A stretch of 64,000 nucleotides of DNA from Manis javanica (lineage: Eukaryota > Chordata > Mammalia > Pholidota > Manidae). The notes below the pieces were generated by a model. That model was given only the letters and a program-made list of their open reading frames with translations. It was not told the DNA's origin and did not search any database. The translations under genes and the position numbers were made by a program. Positions 1-12,144 of this stretch are shown here, piece after piece. How positions within the stretch are numbered: the stretch's first letter is position 1; every line of letters starts with the position of its first letter. The DNA lies in assembly GCF_040802235.1 (NCBI RefSeq), contig NC_133174.1, forward strand, positions 105,963,647-106,027,646, read 5' to 3'.

Positions 1-2052
1 AAACCAGGCAAAGACCCCACCAAAAAAGAAAACTATGGAACAATATCCCTGATGAATGTAGATGCAAAAATACCAAATAAATATTAGCAAACTGAATTCA
101 AAAATGTATCAAAAGGATCATACACCGTGACCAAGTGGGATTCATCCAAGGGACGCAAGGATGGTACAACATTCAAAAATCCATCAACATCATCCACCAC
201 ATCAACAAAAAGAAAGACAAAAACCACATGATCATCTCCATAGATGCTGAAAAAACATTTGAAAAAATTCAACATCCATTCATGATAAAAACTCTTAGCA
301 AAATGGGAATAGAGGGCAAGTACCTCAACATAATAAAGGCCATATATGATACACCCACAGCCAACATTATACTGAACAGCAAGAAGCTGAAAGCTTTTCG
401 TCTGAGATCGTGAACAAGACAGGGATGCCCACTCTCCCCACTCTTATTTAACATAGTACTGGACGTCCTAGCCACGGCAATCAGACAAAACAAGAAATAC
501 AAGGAATCCAGATTGGTAAAGAAGAACTTAAACTGTCACTATTTGCAGATGATATGATATTGTACATAAAAATCCCTAAAGACTCCACTCCAAAACTACT
601 AGAACTAATATCGGAATACAGCAAAGTTGGAGGATACAAAATTAACACACAGAAATCTGTGACTTTCCTATACACTAACAATGAACCAATAGGAAGAGAA
701 ATCAGGAAAACAACTCCATTCACAATTGTGTCAAAAAGAATAAAATACCTAGGAATAAACCTAACCAAAGAAGTGAAAGATCTATACCCTGAAAACTACA
801 AGTCACTCTTAAGAGAAATTAAAGGGGACACTAACAAATGGAAACTCATCCCATGCTTGTGGCTAGGAAGAATTAATATCATCAAAATGGCCATCCTGCC
901 CAAAGCAATATACAGATTTGATGCAATCCCTATCAAATTACAAACAGCATTCCTCAATGAACTGGAAGAAATAGTTCAAAACTTCATATGGAACCACCAA
1001 AGACCCCGAATTGCCAAAGCAATCCTGAGAAGGAAGAATAAAGTGGGGGGGGGGGTATCTCTCTCCCCAACTTCAAGCTCTACTACAAAGCCACCATAAT
1101 CAAGACAATTTGGTACTGGCACAAGAACAGAGCCACAGACCAGTGGAACAGAATAGAGACTCCAGACATTAACCCAAACATATATGGTCAATTAATATAC
1201 AATAAAAGAGCCATGGACATATAATGGGGAAATGACAACCCCTTCACCAGTTGGTGTTGGAAAAACTGGACAGCTACATGTGGAATAATGAAACTGGACC
1301 TATGTCTAATCCCATACACAAAAGTAAATTCGAAATGGATCAAAGACCTGAATGTAAGGCATGAAACCATAAAACTCTTAGAAAAAAATATAGGCAAAAA
1401 CCTCTTAGACACAAACATGAGTGACCTCTTCTTGGATATATCTCCCCGGGCAAGGGAAACAAAAGCAAAAATGAACAAGTGGGACTATATCAAGCTGAAA
1501 AGTTTCTGTACAGCAAAGGACACCATCAATAGAACAAAAAGGTATCCTACAGTATGGGAGAATATATTTGTAAATGACAGATCCGATAAAGGCTTGACAT
1601 CCAAAATATATAAACAGCTCACCCATTTCAACAAACAGAAAACAAATAATCCAATTAAAAAATGGGCAGAGGAACTGAACAGACAGTTCTCCAATAAAGA
1701 AATACAGATGGCCAATAGACACATGAAAAGATGCTCCACATCGCTTGTCATCAGAGAAATGCAGATTAAAACCACAATGAGGTATCACCTCACACCAGTA
1801 AGGATGGCTACCATCCAAAAGACAAACAAAAACAAATGTTGCCGAGGTTGTGGAGAAAGGGGAACCCTCATACACTGCTGGTGGGAATGTAAATTAGTTC
1901 AACCATTGTGGAAAGCAGTATGGAGGTTCCTCAAAACGCTCAAAATAGACTTACCATTTGACTCAGGAATTCCACTCCTAGGAATTTACCCTAAGAATGC
2001 AGCACTGAAGTTTGAAAAAGACAGATGCACCCCTATGTTTATCGCAGCATGA
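1..2052 (+). pseudogene. L1 ORF2 fragment (reverse transcriptase to C-terminal zinc knuckle), decayed
   Basis: Reading frames in three phases encode the L1 ORF2 RT domain and C-terminus. The catalytic box FADD is intact at 542-553. The C-terminal cysteine knuckle ([17 protein letters not shown]) lies around 1840-1890. Lesions: an in-frame TGA at 411-413, in the place of a glycine codon in the sister copy at 10.5 kb; a frame change between 413 and 554; and an 11-base G run at about 1045-1055, next to another frame change, where the sister copy has 7 G. It cannot make a functional protein. Confidence 0.9.
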
Positions 2053-2622
2053 TTTACAATAGCCAAGAATTGGAAGCAACCTAAGCGTCCATCAGTAGAT
2101 GAATGGATAAAGATGATGTGGTACATATACACAATGGAATATTATTCAGCCATAAGAAGAAAACAAATCTTACCATTTGCAACAACATGGATGGCTCTAG
2201 AGGGTATTATGCTCAGTGAAATGAGCCAAGCGGAGAAAGAGAAATATCAAGTGATTTCATTCATCTGTGGAGTATAAGAACAAAGGAAAAACTGAAGGAA
2301 CAAAACAGCAGCAGAATCACAGAACCCAAGAATGGACTAACAAGTACCAAAGGGAAAGGGACTGGGAGGATGGGTGTGTAGGGAGGGATAAGGGAGGGAA
2401 GAAGAAATGGGGTATTATGATTAGCATACATAATGGGGGGTGTGGGAGAAAGGGGAGGGCTGTACAACACAGAGAAGACAAGTAGTGATTATACAACATT
2501 TTGCTATGCTGATGGACAGTGACTGTAAGGGAACTTGTCGGGGGGACCTGGTATAGGGGAGAGCCTAGTAAACATAATGTTCTTCATGTAATTGTAGATT
2601 AATGATAACAAGAAAAAAGAAA
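1..2622 (+). mobile_element. LINE-1, 5'-truncated by window edge (3' half of ORF2 plus 3' UTR)
   Basis: The sequence enters inside the reverse-transcriptase part of L1 ORF2 and runs to the L1 3' UTR and an A-rich tail near 2600-2622. It matches, at roughly 90% by eye, the second L1 in this window (from about 10,090 onward), so both belong to the same young family. The 3' UTR holds the G-rich stretch and the phrase around 2500-2590 that recurs at 12.5 kb, 30.6 kb and, inverted, at 33.0 kb, 56.5 kb and 58.3 kb. L1 copies itself by target-primed reverse transcription; this copy is broken (see the ORF2 entry). Confidence 0.95.
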
Positions 2623-2984
2623 GAGAGGGGGATTACTCCCTGATAGGATAAAACTAACTGCAAATCAACGATTAATGCATGCTTTAAATATGCTTAATTT
2701 TGATCATTTAAAGGGTGTCAGATGATCAGCTATGGAAGAATATTTTTCTGATAATATTCCTTTCTCTTAAAAAAAAAAAGCAGTTCCTGTGTGGTGATCT
2801 CCAATAAGTTCCTCACAATGGTATAAAGGGCATTTCAAAGTGTGGGCAAAGGGTTAGTTTGTGTTTATACAGAGGATCAAAGCCTAATTTGGCTACCCAG
2901 AAAACGAATTAAGATATGATATGAAGAAGAACTTCCAACATCAACATTCTCTGGAAGAGTCATTCCAGAAAATGATCATCAAAA

Positions 2985-3502
2985 AACTTCAACCAAGATC
3001 CTGGTGCTGTTGCGGTTGTAGCTGCATTCATCCCACCGGTTCCTGGACTTGCCATTGGAATGAAGAAGGAGATATCTAAGCTGGCCTGTGCATATAGTAA
3101 AACAACAAATTTGGCTGGATCTATACTATCAGATCTCAACCAAGAATTAGGAGAAGTACAAGTTGCAGCGCTCAAATTCTTGCGACTATAGACTATCTAC
3201 TGTTAAAAGAACATATGGGATGTGAACAGTTCCCAGGAATGTGTTGTTTTAATTTGTCTGATTTTTCTCAAACTATTCAAATTCAGTTAGACAATATCCA
3301 TCATATCATTAATAAGTTTTCACAAATGCCTAGGGTGCCTAACTGGTTTTCTTGGTTTCACTGGATATGGCTGATAATTGTAGGTCTGCTATGGTTATGC
3401 AACTGTATTCCTATTATGTTAATGTGTGCACACAATTTAATTAGTAATTTAAAACCTATACACGCTTATGTTACACTACAAGAAGATATGTCAAAGAAAT
3501 AA
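2985..3502 (+). pseudogene. Retroviral env transmembrane subunit, broken
   Basis: One frame (about 2997-3189) reads an alanine/valine/proline-rich stretch resembling a fusion peptide followed by a Q/L-rich heptad region, and ends at a TAG. The following frame, open at 3215-3502, carries a CX6CC motif (C-EQFPGM-CC) followed by an NLSD segment, a tryptophan-rich membrane-proximal stretch, one hydrophobic membrane span and a short cytoplasmic tail. CX6CC marks the covalently SU-linked TM of gamma/alpharetrovirus-type Env. A stop plus a frame change separate the two halves, so no complete envelope is encoded. No SU part, gag or pol was seen. Confidence 0.75.
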
Positions 3503-4221
3503 TCAATCTTCCCATGTTTTCTTCCATCTGCTAGCTCTATAGCTTTTCTTCTTCCTTCATAATTACAACCCCTAAGTAGAACTAGTGCCACATATCAAAA
3601 TTACTGAGTATCATAATTCTTCCAAGTGGTAAAGATACCTCAAGACAAATGCTGGGCATAGAAGCCACAGGGCATAAATCTGCAAAGAAGTATAAAGCTA
3701 ACCTTTTCAAACAATATTGCTTCTCTCTCACTTACCAACTTTACATTTCCCTGTATGGCCCCAGAAGATGACTGGTTAACCAGAGACGGGTAAGATTCCT
3801 CAAGGGAGGAACAACCTAAGACAGGCACAGTCACAGGGGAGCCATCAGGTGAGAAATTGGGGATCAACAGTGGTGAGGCTTAGAACCTCACCCCCCCTGT
3901 TTTGAGAGAAATCTTCTGCATCCGTGGATGTTTTGTTGCCCTTGTCTAGCCTGGATTAATACTTAGTCTATAGGCACACACCTGATCATCTACATTTGCC
4001 CTCTGACAGCACTAAACTATGTTTTCTACCTTTATCTTGCATCTACCTACCACTTCAGCATTTTATTAAAAATAATAATAATAATAATAATAAGGGAGAA
4101 ATGTGGGATTCACATAAAAATCAAGTATAAAAATCAAACAAATAATCATAATTGACCTGATTGTTTATAGTATATGATGCATGATCAAAACCGAAAGTTT
4201 CTGTGATGACTGCCCATGCAC

Positions 4222-4286
4222 TGTTCACCATGTAAGAACTTATTCACTATGTAAGAACTTGTTCACCATGTAAGAACTTGTTCATT
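4222..4286 (+). repeat. Three tandem copies of a 21-base unit in the ERV 3' region
   Basis: The unit TTCACCATGTAAGAACTTGT occurs three times in a row with single-base differences. It sits about 110 bases before the AATAAA, where an LTR U3 region would be. Short tandem U3 repeats are often enhancer elements in retroviruses; no function can be shown here. Confidence 0.8.
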
Positions 4287-4857
4287 ATGCTTCAGAAGAT
4301 TGGAGACTGTTGAGAATTAGGCTTGGGGTTGATTAATGATTGTGCATTGAGTCCCCTATACAGAATTTTATTGTTGTTAACAACCACAGGATCAATAAAT
4401 ATGAGACATGCCCTCTCAAAAAAAAAAAAGATTGTTACCTTCATCTTATGACACTGCTAGACAGTGACTGATTGTATGTTAATGATACTTTAATAAAAAG
4501 TTTGTTAGCTTAAGTAAAATAGACATGTCTTAAGAGTTATCAACATTGAATGAATATAATACAGACATACAACCTTTATTCAACCTGTGTTTACTAACCA
4601 AATACATTTATTATCTCCATTACAAATTTGTCAGCCAGAAAAATGAGTTGGAGTGATGGCTCACTTTATCTAATGTCTAATGAAATTTTTGTAAGTAATT
4701 TGAATATAGTTAATAATAACAAATCATTTAAATAGATGGAAATGGGATAAGAGTTTCTATGTGAACCTTTCAGCAAATAGTTGAACCAAAAACCTTTTGG
4801 TTACTCAATGCCTTAAAGTTTTGCTAAGTTAAGTCAAATTCACAGAGTATACAGATA

Positions 4858-5729
4858 TGTTAGGGTGTGTTGTGTATTTTCCTCAGATCTTGACCCCACT
4901 GCAACAAAGAATTGAAGGGCAGAGACACAGTAGTGAAGCAAAGTAAAAGTTTTATTTAAAGTTACCTAAAGAGAGAAAAAGTACAGGCAACCTCAGGGAG
5001 GAGAGGCACCCTGAAAGGTTAAGAAAGAGTTTAAGGCTATGCACTTAGAAAATATAGGTGACCTCAGAGAGAGGTGTGCACTGAAAGGTTGGGGGTTCTC
5101 CCTTTTAAGGATTTTTCAGAAATGTGACAAAGGGCTGGGGGTGCAGACTTGTTAAGTAGTCCCGGAATATTTAAAATTAACTTAACACAAGAAATTCGCT
5201 GCTCTGATTTCTCCCTGAGATACCACTTCTTGGTCTGGAAGGATACCTGCCCAGCCCTGAAGGTGGGCTATTGTCTGTTTGCTAAGGAGTAAGTTAATAA
5301 TCTTACTTCTTAACATCCTGAGTTTTAAAACTCAATCTTATCTCTAAGATGGAATCCTTCCTGCCTTTTACTATTATGTTTATGGCTGGGCCTGCTTGCT
5401 AAATTAGTTGCCCAGGTTGCAAATTACTTGATTAGGGCAGAAAGAGGAAAAACAGCATGTAGGTAAAGTTAAAAAAATAACTTGGGCCTGCATGATTAAC
5501 ACAATAAAGACAGGGGCTATGCTGAGATACACAGCATTATCTGGGGAATATTCAAACATTTCCAGGACAAGTTGCTCTTGGCCTTTTGAGCTTTAACTGA
5601 TTAATTCATTAACTGAGACTCTTTTGGGTTTCTAGTTTTAACTGGTTAACATTTTGAGTCCCTTTTAGTGGGCTTTACTGGCCTTAATTCTCTCTCCACC
5701 CCCCCTAATATCTATTTTCCTGTCTAACA
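4858..5729 (-). mobile_element. Solo LTR, ERV1-like (long form)
   Basis: On the minus strand the element begins TGTTAGACAG and ends with TG/CA-type termini (ACA at 4858). The end near 4870-4960 is the reverse complement of the end of the plus-strand LTR at 40,340-40,440, including the shared TGCCCTTCAATTCTTTGTTGCAG. The flanking 4-mers GATA (4854-4857) and GATC (5730-5733) differ at one base, compatible with an old 4-bp target duplication. No internal proviral sequence adjoins it. At about 870 bp it is the longest of the four family members in the window. Confidence 0.75.
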
Positions 5730-6731
5730 GATCATTTCCAATAAAATAAAATACTGAAACATTTCTAGAAATAGGTTAATCTACTTTTGGTTTCCTTATC
5801 AGAGGAACTAAAGATATTTGGGTATATTAGTAAACATTTTTGTGCCACATGAAAAATTTTACTATGAGAATGAATGTTTCTAGAAATTATAAAAAATATT
5901 TATAAATTTTCCAAGCCACAGAATGCTACTATAGGAGACAGTCCACAATTGTTTACTCCTTAATTTTCACTAGAACTTAAGCTTTTAAGGGTTAAAATTT
6001 ACAATATAGGTACTTAAATCTACCAGAAATAATATGAGAAATAAGGGGCTCTTTGTGTGCAAGGGAAATAGGGTTTTCAGTAAGAAAGGATATGAGGAAT
6101 GGAGACGCATTTTATTGAGGGAAAAGAAAGTGATTTTGTCCTAAAGTGAGGATGGTTATTTCATAAAGGGAAAAAGGAAACACAAAGGACAAAATCTGAG
6201 TGTAAGAAACAAAATTATAGAAAGTTTGTGGGTAAAAAAAAAAAAAAAACTTCGCAAAAGAATTTTATGCTGGTCAAACTGGATTGACCATATTTATATA
6301 TTTATTATAAGGGTGTTTAAATCTTTAATATCAATAATATACTTCTGTAGAACTAAACCTTAATTTTTTTTTTCATCTGCTGAAAGGTCGTTTTCCTAGG
6401 TTATTGTTTTTCTCTTAATAAGAAATTCTACAACTTTTAACTTTCTGTATTTCCTTGCAGCCTTTGTCACCGTGATTAAATAGATAACTAGGTGTTGTTT
6501 CACAGTGACCTATGATCCTGTTTGACCAAGTGTTTTAAAGCCTTTGATATTTTTGACAAATGTCCCCAGATCAAATCGAAAATTAAGTTTTCAATTTAGA
6601 ACTGATTCTGAGATTATCCAGAGTGTCCTTGTTATATCTCAAAAGATTTGTTTTCTTCCCTAATAAAAGGAGAGATATTAAGCTAATTAGGCTTATTTCA
6701 TGTTTCATTAAATGGAAAGAATTGTCAAATG
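5730..6731. other. AT-rich intergenic stretch, nothing identified
   Basis: Apart from short A and T runs (for example about 6233-6249) I see no gene and no repeat I can name. Very old L1 or ERV debris is possible. Confidence 0.5.
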
Positions 6732-6748
6732 AAAAGCAATACTGTAGG
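6732..6748. repeat. Left target-site duplication of the 6-kb L1
   Basis: The stretch AAAAGCAATACTGTAGG here resembles AAAAGCAAATTCTGTGG at 12,733-12,749, directly after the L1 A-rich tail. The pair differs by a small indel and a few bases, as expected for a decayed duplication made at insertion. Confidence 0.65.
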
Positions 6749-7367
6749 GATTAAAGATGGCGGCATGAGAGGAGAGACAGAGGCGTCCTCCTAAAACTGG
6801 ATACAATTAGAAAATTTAATTGGGCAACTAATCCTGAGAGAGTAAACGGAAAGAGGAGGGCGTCAGACTGCGCACACCTGGAGAAAAGAGCAGACCTCAC
6901 CAAATGGGGTAACGTACTAGAGCTGTGGCTCCGCGGGACCTGAGCCTCTCCCCCACCTGAGCTCACCAGTGGGAGGAAGAGAAATGGAGCAGGGAGGGAG
7001 TGGACCACTTAGGACTGCTGAATACCTAGCTCCGGAGATCTGCTCTGGGAGCACAAACCTACATTTCATGGTGCTTTCATGATATTTGCATGACTGTCGG
7101 GTTGGAAAGTTAATACAGGCAGAGTTCCTGGGGAGACTCGGATTCTGGCCACTTGTGGAAAGCAGGGATCCATATCTGGCAGCTCTGGGACAAAAACTTA
7201 TACCTGTGTGGTGGGCCCACTGGCTCCGGCAGTGGAGACAGGCACAGCAGCCGGGAGACGGGGAACAGCTCTTTCCTCCCCCCAGGCACCAGTACTGCTC
7301 CCCTGTGACCCCCGACATTGCTTCAGGGGCTGAGCAACTCCACAGTAGAGCTTCTGGACACTAGAGG
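6749..7367 (+). promoter_or_regulatory. L1 5' UTR / internal promoter
   Basis: This is about 620 bases of locally G+C-richer sequence between the L1 start and ORF1. The AAGATGGCGG near 6755-6765 matches the YY1 site that sets the L1 transcription start in human L1. I see no tandem monomers of the kind found in mouse L1. Confidence 0.6.
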
Positions 7368-8228
7368 GTGCCATATACAAACATGAAATGCCAAAGGAAC
7401 CTTGTCCAGAGTAAAATTATTAATACAACTCCCGAGAAAGATTTAAATGATATGGACCGCGTGACTCTTCCAGAAAGGGAGTTCAAAATAAAAATCAACA
7501 ACATTCTAATGGAGGTATGGAAAGACATCCAAGAACTCAGGAATGAATTCGGGTCAGAGATCCGATCATTGAAGATCACGATGGAGGGTATTAAAAGTAG
7601 GTTGGATATGGAGGAGGAGACAATAAATGAAATAGAAACTAGAGAAGAGGAATACAAAGAAGCTGAGGCACAGAACGAAAAAAGGAACTCTGAGAATGAA
7701 AGAATATTGAGAGAACTGTGTGACCAATCCAAGCAGAACAATATTCACGTTATAGGGATACCAGAAGAAGAAGAGAGAGAGAAAGGAATAGAAACTGTCT
7801 TTGAGGAGGTAGTTGCTAAAAACATCCTCAATCTGTGGAAGGACATAGTCTCTCAGGGCATGGAGATTCACAGATCTCCCAACACAAGGGACCCAAGGAA
7901 GACAACACCAATACACATAGTAATTAAAATGGGAAAGATCAAGGAAAAGCACAGACTGTTAAAAGCACCCAGAGGCAGAAATAAGATCACATACAAAGGA
8001 AAGCCCATCTGGCTAACATCAGACTTCTCAGCAGAAACCTTACAAGCCAGAAGGCATGATGTATTGAATGCCATGAAGCAGAAGGGCCTGGAACCAAGAT
8101 TACTTTATCCAGCAAGATTATCATTTAAATTTGAAGGAGGGATTAAACAATTTCCAGATAAGCAAAAGCTGAGAGAGTTTACCTCCCAAAAACTATGTCT
8201 ACAGTCTATTTTGGAGGGACTGCTGTAG
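7368..8228 (+). CDS. L1 ORF1 protein (RNA-binding chaperone), open
   Basis: This 286-codon frame is uninterrupted. The N-terminal 50 residues are variable. Residues about 50-120 are rich in E/K/I/L in coiled-coil pattern, which in ORF1p drives trimerisation. Then comes an RRM core (NIHVIGIPEEEE, around residue 125) and a C-terminal domain with the conserved block KGKPIWLTSDFSAETLQARR (about residues 207-226) and a LSFKFEGG-like stretch near 250. It is shorter than the roughly 338 residues of human ORF1p, mostly in the coiled coil. ORF1p packages L1 RNA in the cytoplasm. An upstream start is not excluded, because the frame begins near the first ATG. ORF2 is dead, so this ORF can at most act in trans. 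Confidence 0.85.
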   Translation: MPYTNMKCQRNLVQSKIINTTPEKDLNDMDRVTLPEREFKIKINNILMEVWKDIQELRNEFGSEIRSLKITMEGIKSRLDMEEETINEIETREEEYKEAEAQNEKRNSENERILRELCDQSKQNNIHVIGIPEEEEREKGIETVFEEVVAKNILNLWKDIVSQGMEIHRSPNTRDPRKTTPIHIVIKMGKIKEKHRLLKAPRGRNKITYKGKPIWLTSDFSAETLQARRHDVLNAMKQKGLEPRLLYPARLSFKFEGGIKQFPDKQKLREFTSQKLCLQSILEGLL

Positions 8229-8517
8229 ATGTAAGTGTTTCTAAGGTTGAAAAGCTGTCACCAGAGGTAATAAAACCACAGTAAAGAAAGTCAAAGAGCT
8301 AATTATGAATTAAATGCAAAATTAAATTAACTATCCTCAAAGACAATCAAGGGATAGACAAAAAGTACAGAATTTGATACCTAATATATAAAGAATGAAG
8401 GAGGTAGAAAAAGGAGGAGAAATAGAAAAGAACCTTTAGATTGTGTTTGTAACAGCATACTAAGTGAAAGTTAGACTCTTAGATAGTAGGGAAAGTAACC
8501 TGGAACCTTTGGTAACC
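8229..8517 (+). other. L1 inter-ORF spacer
   Basis: About 290 A-rich bases lie between the ORF1 stop and the ORF2 start ATG at 8518. Multiple stops occur in all plus frames. Confidence 0.7.
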
Positions 8518-11500
8518 ATGAATCTACAGCCTGAAATAGCAATAAGTACATACCTATCGATAATCACCCTAAATGTAAAAGGACTGAATGCACCAATCAA
8601 AAGACATAGAGTCACTGAACTGAATAAAAAAACAAAACCCATCTATATGCTGCTTACAAGAGACTCACCTCAAACCCAAAGATATGCACAGACTAAAAGT
8701 CAAGGGATGGAGAAAGATATTTCATTCAAACAATAGGGAGAAAAAAGCAGGTGTTGCAGTACTAGTATCAGACAAAATAGAGTTCAAAACAAAGAAAGTA
8801 ACCAGAGATAAAGAAGGACATTACATAATGATAAAGGACTCAGTCCAACAGAGAAAATAACCATTATAAATATATACGCACCCAACACAGGAGCACCAGC
8901 ATATCTGACACAAATACTAACAGAAATAAAGGAGGAAATAGAATGTAATGCATTCATTTTAGGAGACTTCAACACACCATTCACTGCAAAGGACAGATCC
9001 ACCAGACAGAAAATAAGTAAGGAGACACAGAGGCACTGAAAAACACACTAGAACAGATGGACCTAATAGACATCTATACAACTCTATACTCAAAAGCAAC
9101 AGGATACACATTCTTCTCAAGTGCACATGTAACATCCTTCAGAATAGACCACATACTAGGCCACAAAAAGAGCCTCAGTAAATTCAAAAAGATTGAAATC
9201 CTACCAACCAACTTCTCAGACCACAAAGGTATAAAACTAGAAATAAATTGTACAAAGAAAGCAAAGTGGCTCACAAACACATGGAGGCCTAACAACATGC
9301 TCCTAAATAGTCAATGGATCAATGAACAAATTAAAATGGAGATCCAGAAATATATGGAAATAAATGACAACAACAACACAAAGCCTCAACTTCTGTGGGA
9401 AACAGCGAAAGCAGTCTTAAGAGGAAAGTATATAGCTATCCAGGCACACTTGTAGAAGGAAGAACAATCCCAAATGAATACTCTAACATCACAATTATCG
9501 AAACTGGAAAAAGAAGAACAAATGAATTCTAAAGTCAGCAGAAGGAGGGACATAATAAAGATCAGAGAAGAAATAAATAAAATTGAGAAGAATAAAACAA
9601 TAGAAAAAAATCAATGAAACCAAGAGCTGGTTCTTTGAGAAAATAAACAAAATAGATAAGTCTCTCGCCAGACTTATTAAGAGAAAAACAGAATCAACAC
9701 ACATCAACAGAATCAGAAACGAGAAAGGAAACATGACAACGGACCCAACAGAAATACAAAGAATTATTAGGGACTACTATGAAAACCTATATGCTAAGAA
9801 GCTGGGAAACCTAGAAGAAATGGACAACTTCCTAGAAAAATACAACCTTCCAAGACTGACCAAGGAAGACCCACAAAATCTAAACAAACCAATTACCAGC
9901 GAAGAAATTGAAGCGGTAATCAAAAAACTACCCAAGAACAAAATCCCCGGGCCAGACGGATTTACCTCAGAATTTTATCAGACATACAGAGAAAATATAA
10001 TACCCATTCTCCTTAAAGTTTTCCAAAAAATAGAAGAGGAGGGAATATTCCCAAACTCATTCTATGCAGCCAACATCACCCTAATGCCAAAACCAGGCAA
10101 AGACCCCACCGAAAAAGAAAATTACAGACCAATATCCCTGATGAACGTAGATTCAAAAGTCCTCAACAAAATATTAGCAAACCAAATTCAAAAATACATC
10201 AAAAGGATCATACACCATTACCAAGTGGAATTCATCCCAGGGATGCAAGGATATTACAACATTCGAAAATCCATCAACATCATCCACCACATCAACAAAA
10301 AGAAGGACAAAAACCACATGATCATCTCCATAGATGCTGAAAAAGCATTTGACAAAATTCAACATACATTTATGATAAAAACTCTCAACAAAATGGGTAT
10401 AGAGGGCAGGCACCTCAACATAATAACGGCCATATATGATCAACCCACAGCCAACATCATACTGAACAGTGAAAAGCTGAAAGCTTTTCATCTGCGATCG
10501 GGAACAAGACAGGGATGCCCACTCTCCCCACTCTTATTTAACATAGTACTGGAGGTCTTAGATATGGCAATTAGACAAAACAAAGAATACAAGGAATCCA
10601 GATTGCTAAAGAAGAAGTGAAACTGTCACTATTTGCGTACGACATGATATTGTACATAAAAAACCCTAAAGACTCCACTCCAAAACTACTAGAACTGATA
10701 TCGGAATACAGCAAAGCTGCAGGATACAAAATTAAGACACAGAAATCTGTGGCTTTCCTATACACTAACAATGAACTAATAGGAAGAGAAATCAGGAAAA
10801 CAATTCCATTCACAATTGCATCAAGAAGAATAAAATACTTAGGAATAAACCTTACTAAGGAAGTGAAAGACCTATACCCTGGAAACTATAAGACACTCTT
10901 AAGAGAAATTAAAGAGGACACTAACAAATGGAAACTCATCCCATGCTCTTGGCTAGGAAGAATTAATAAAATTAAAACGGCCATCCTGCCCAAAGCAATA
11001 TACAGATTCGATGCAATCCCTATCAAATTACCAAGAACATTGTTCAAGGAACTGTAACAAATAGTTCAAAAATTCCTATGGAAACACCAAAGACCACGAA
11101 TAGCCAAAGCAATCTGGAGAAGAAGAATAAAGTGGGGGGGATCTCACTCCACAACTTTAAGCTCTACTACAAAGCCACAGTAATCAAGATAATTTGGTAC
11201 TGGCACCAGAACAGACCCACAGACCAGTGGAACAGAATAGAGACCCCAGATATTAACCCAAACAAACATGGTCAATTAATATATGATAAAGGAGCCGTGG
11301 ACATACAATGGGGAAATGACAGTCTCTTCATCAGGTGGTGCTGGCAAAACTGGACAGCTACATGTAAGAGAATGAAACTGGACCATTGTCTAACCCCATA
11401 CACAAAAGTAAATTCGAAATGGATCAAAGACCTGAATATGTCATGAAACCATAAAACTCTTAGAAAAAAACATGGGCAAAAATCTCTTGGACATAAATAT

Positions 11501-12144
11501 GAGTGACTTTTTCATGAACATAAGGGAAACAAAAGCAAAAAAGAAACAAGGGGGACTATATCAAGCTGAAAAGCTTCTGTACAGCAAAGGACACCATCAA
11601 TAAAACAAAAAGATATCTGACAGTATGGGAGAATATATTTATAAATGACAGATCCGATAAAGGGTTGGCATCCAAAATATATAAAGAGCTCACGCACCTC
11701 AACAAACAAAAAGCAAATAATCCAATTAAAAAATGGGCAGAGGTGCTGCACAGACAGTTCTCCAAAGAAGAAATTCAGATGGCCAACAGACACATGAAAA
11801 GATGCTACACATCGCTTGTCATCAGAGAAATGCAAATTAAAACCACAATGAGATATCACCTCACACCAGTAAGGATCGCCACCATCCAAAAGACAGACAA
11901 CAACAAATTTATGTTGGTGAGGTTGTAGAGAAAGGGGAACCCTCCTACACTGCTGGTGGGAATGCAAATTAGTTCAACCATTGTGGAAAGCAGTATGGAG
12001 GTTCCTCAAAACCTCAAAATAAAAATACCATTTGACCCAGGAATTTCACTCCTAGGAATTTACCCTAAGAATGCAGCAGCCCAGTTTGAAAAAGACAGAT
12101 GCACCCCTATGTTTATCGCAGCACTATTTACAATAGCCAAGTAA
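8518..12144 (+). pseudogene. L1 ORF2 (endonuclease / reverse transcriptase), multiply broken
   Basis: The frame starts at the ATG at 8518 with the endonuclease opening (SIITLNVKGLNAPIKRHR) and fails by about 8734. Later pieces: endonuclease C-terminus at 9057-9455, including a SDHKGIKLE block and ending at a premature TAG; RT fingers and palm at 9733-10,620 with [12 protein letters not shown] and [14 protein letters not shown]; palm at 10,617-11,057; thumb and C-terminal pieces to 12,144. The RT catalytic box, normally FADD, reads FAYD at 10,632-10,643, which removes one of the two metal-binding aspartates. The element therefore cannot reverse-transcribe even apart from the frameshifts. Confidence 0.92.

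Larger units (their letters stand above)
2623..4430 (+). mobile_element. Endogenous retrovirus-derived segment with env remnant, ending in poly(A)
   Basis: Between the L1 tail and an A12 run at about 4418-4429 lies non-L1 sequence holding a retroviral env transmembrane remnant, about 580 bases of non-coding sequence, an (AAT)n stretch at 4068-4093, a 21-base unit repeated three times (4222-4286) and an AATAAA at 4394-4399 about 20 bases before the A run. This order resembles the 3' end of a polyadenylated retroviral transcript. I see no second LTR, and no confident target-site duplication. Whether this is a processed copy or a truncated provirus is inference. Confidence 0.6.
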
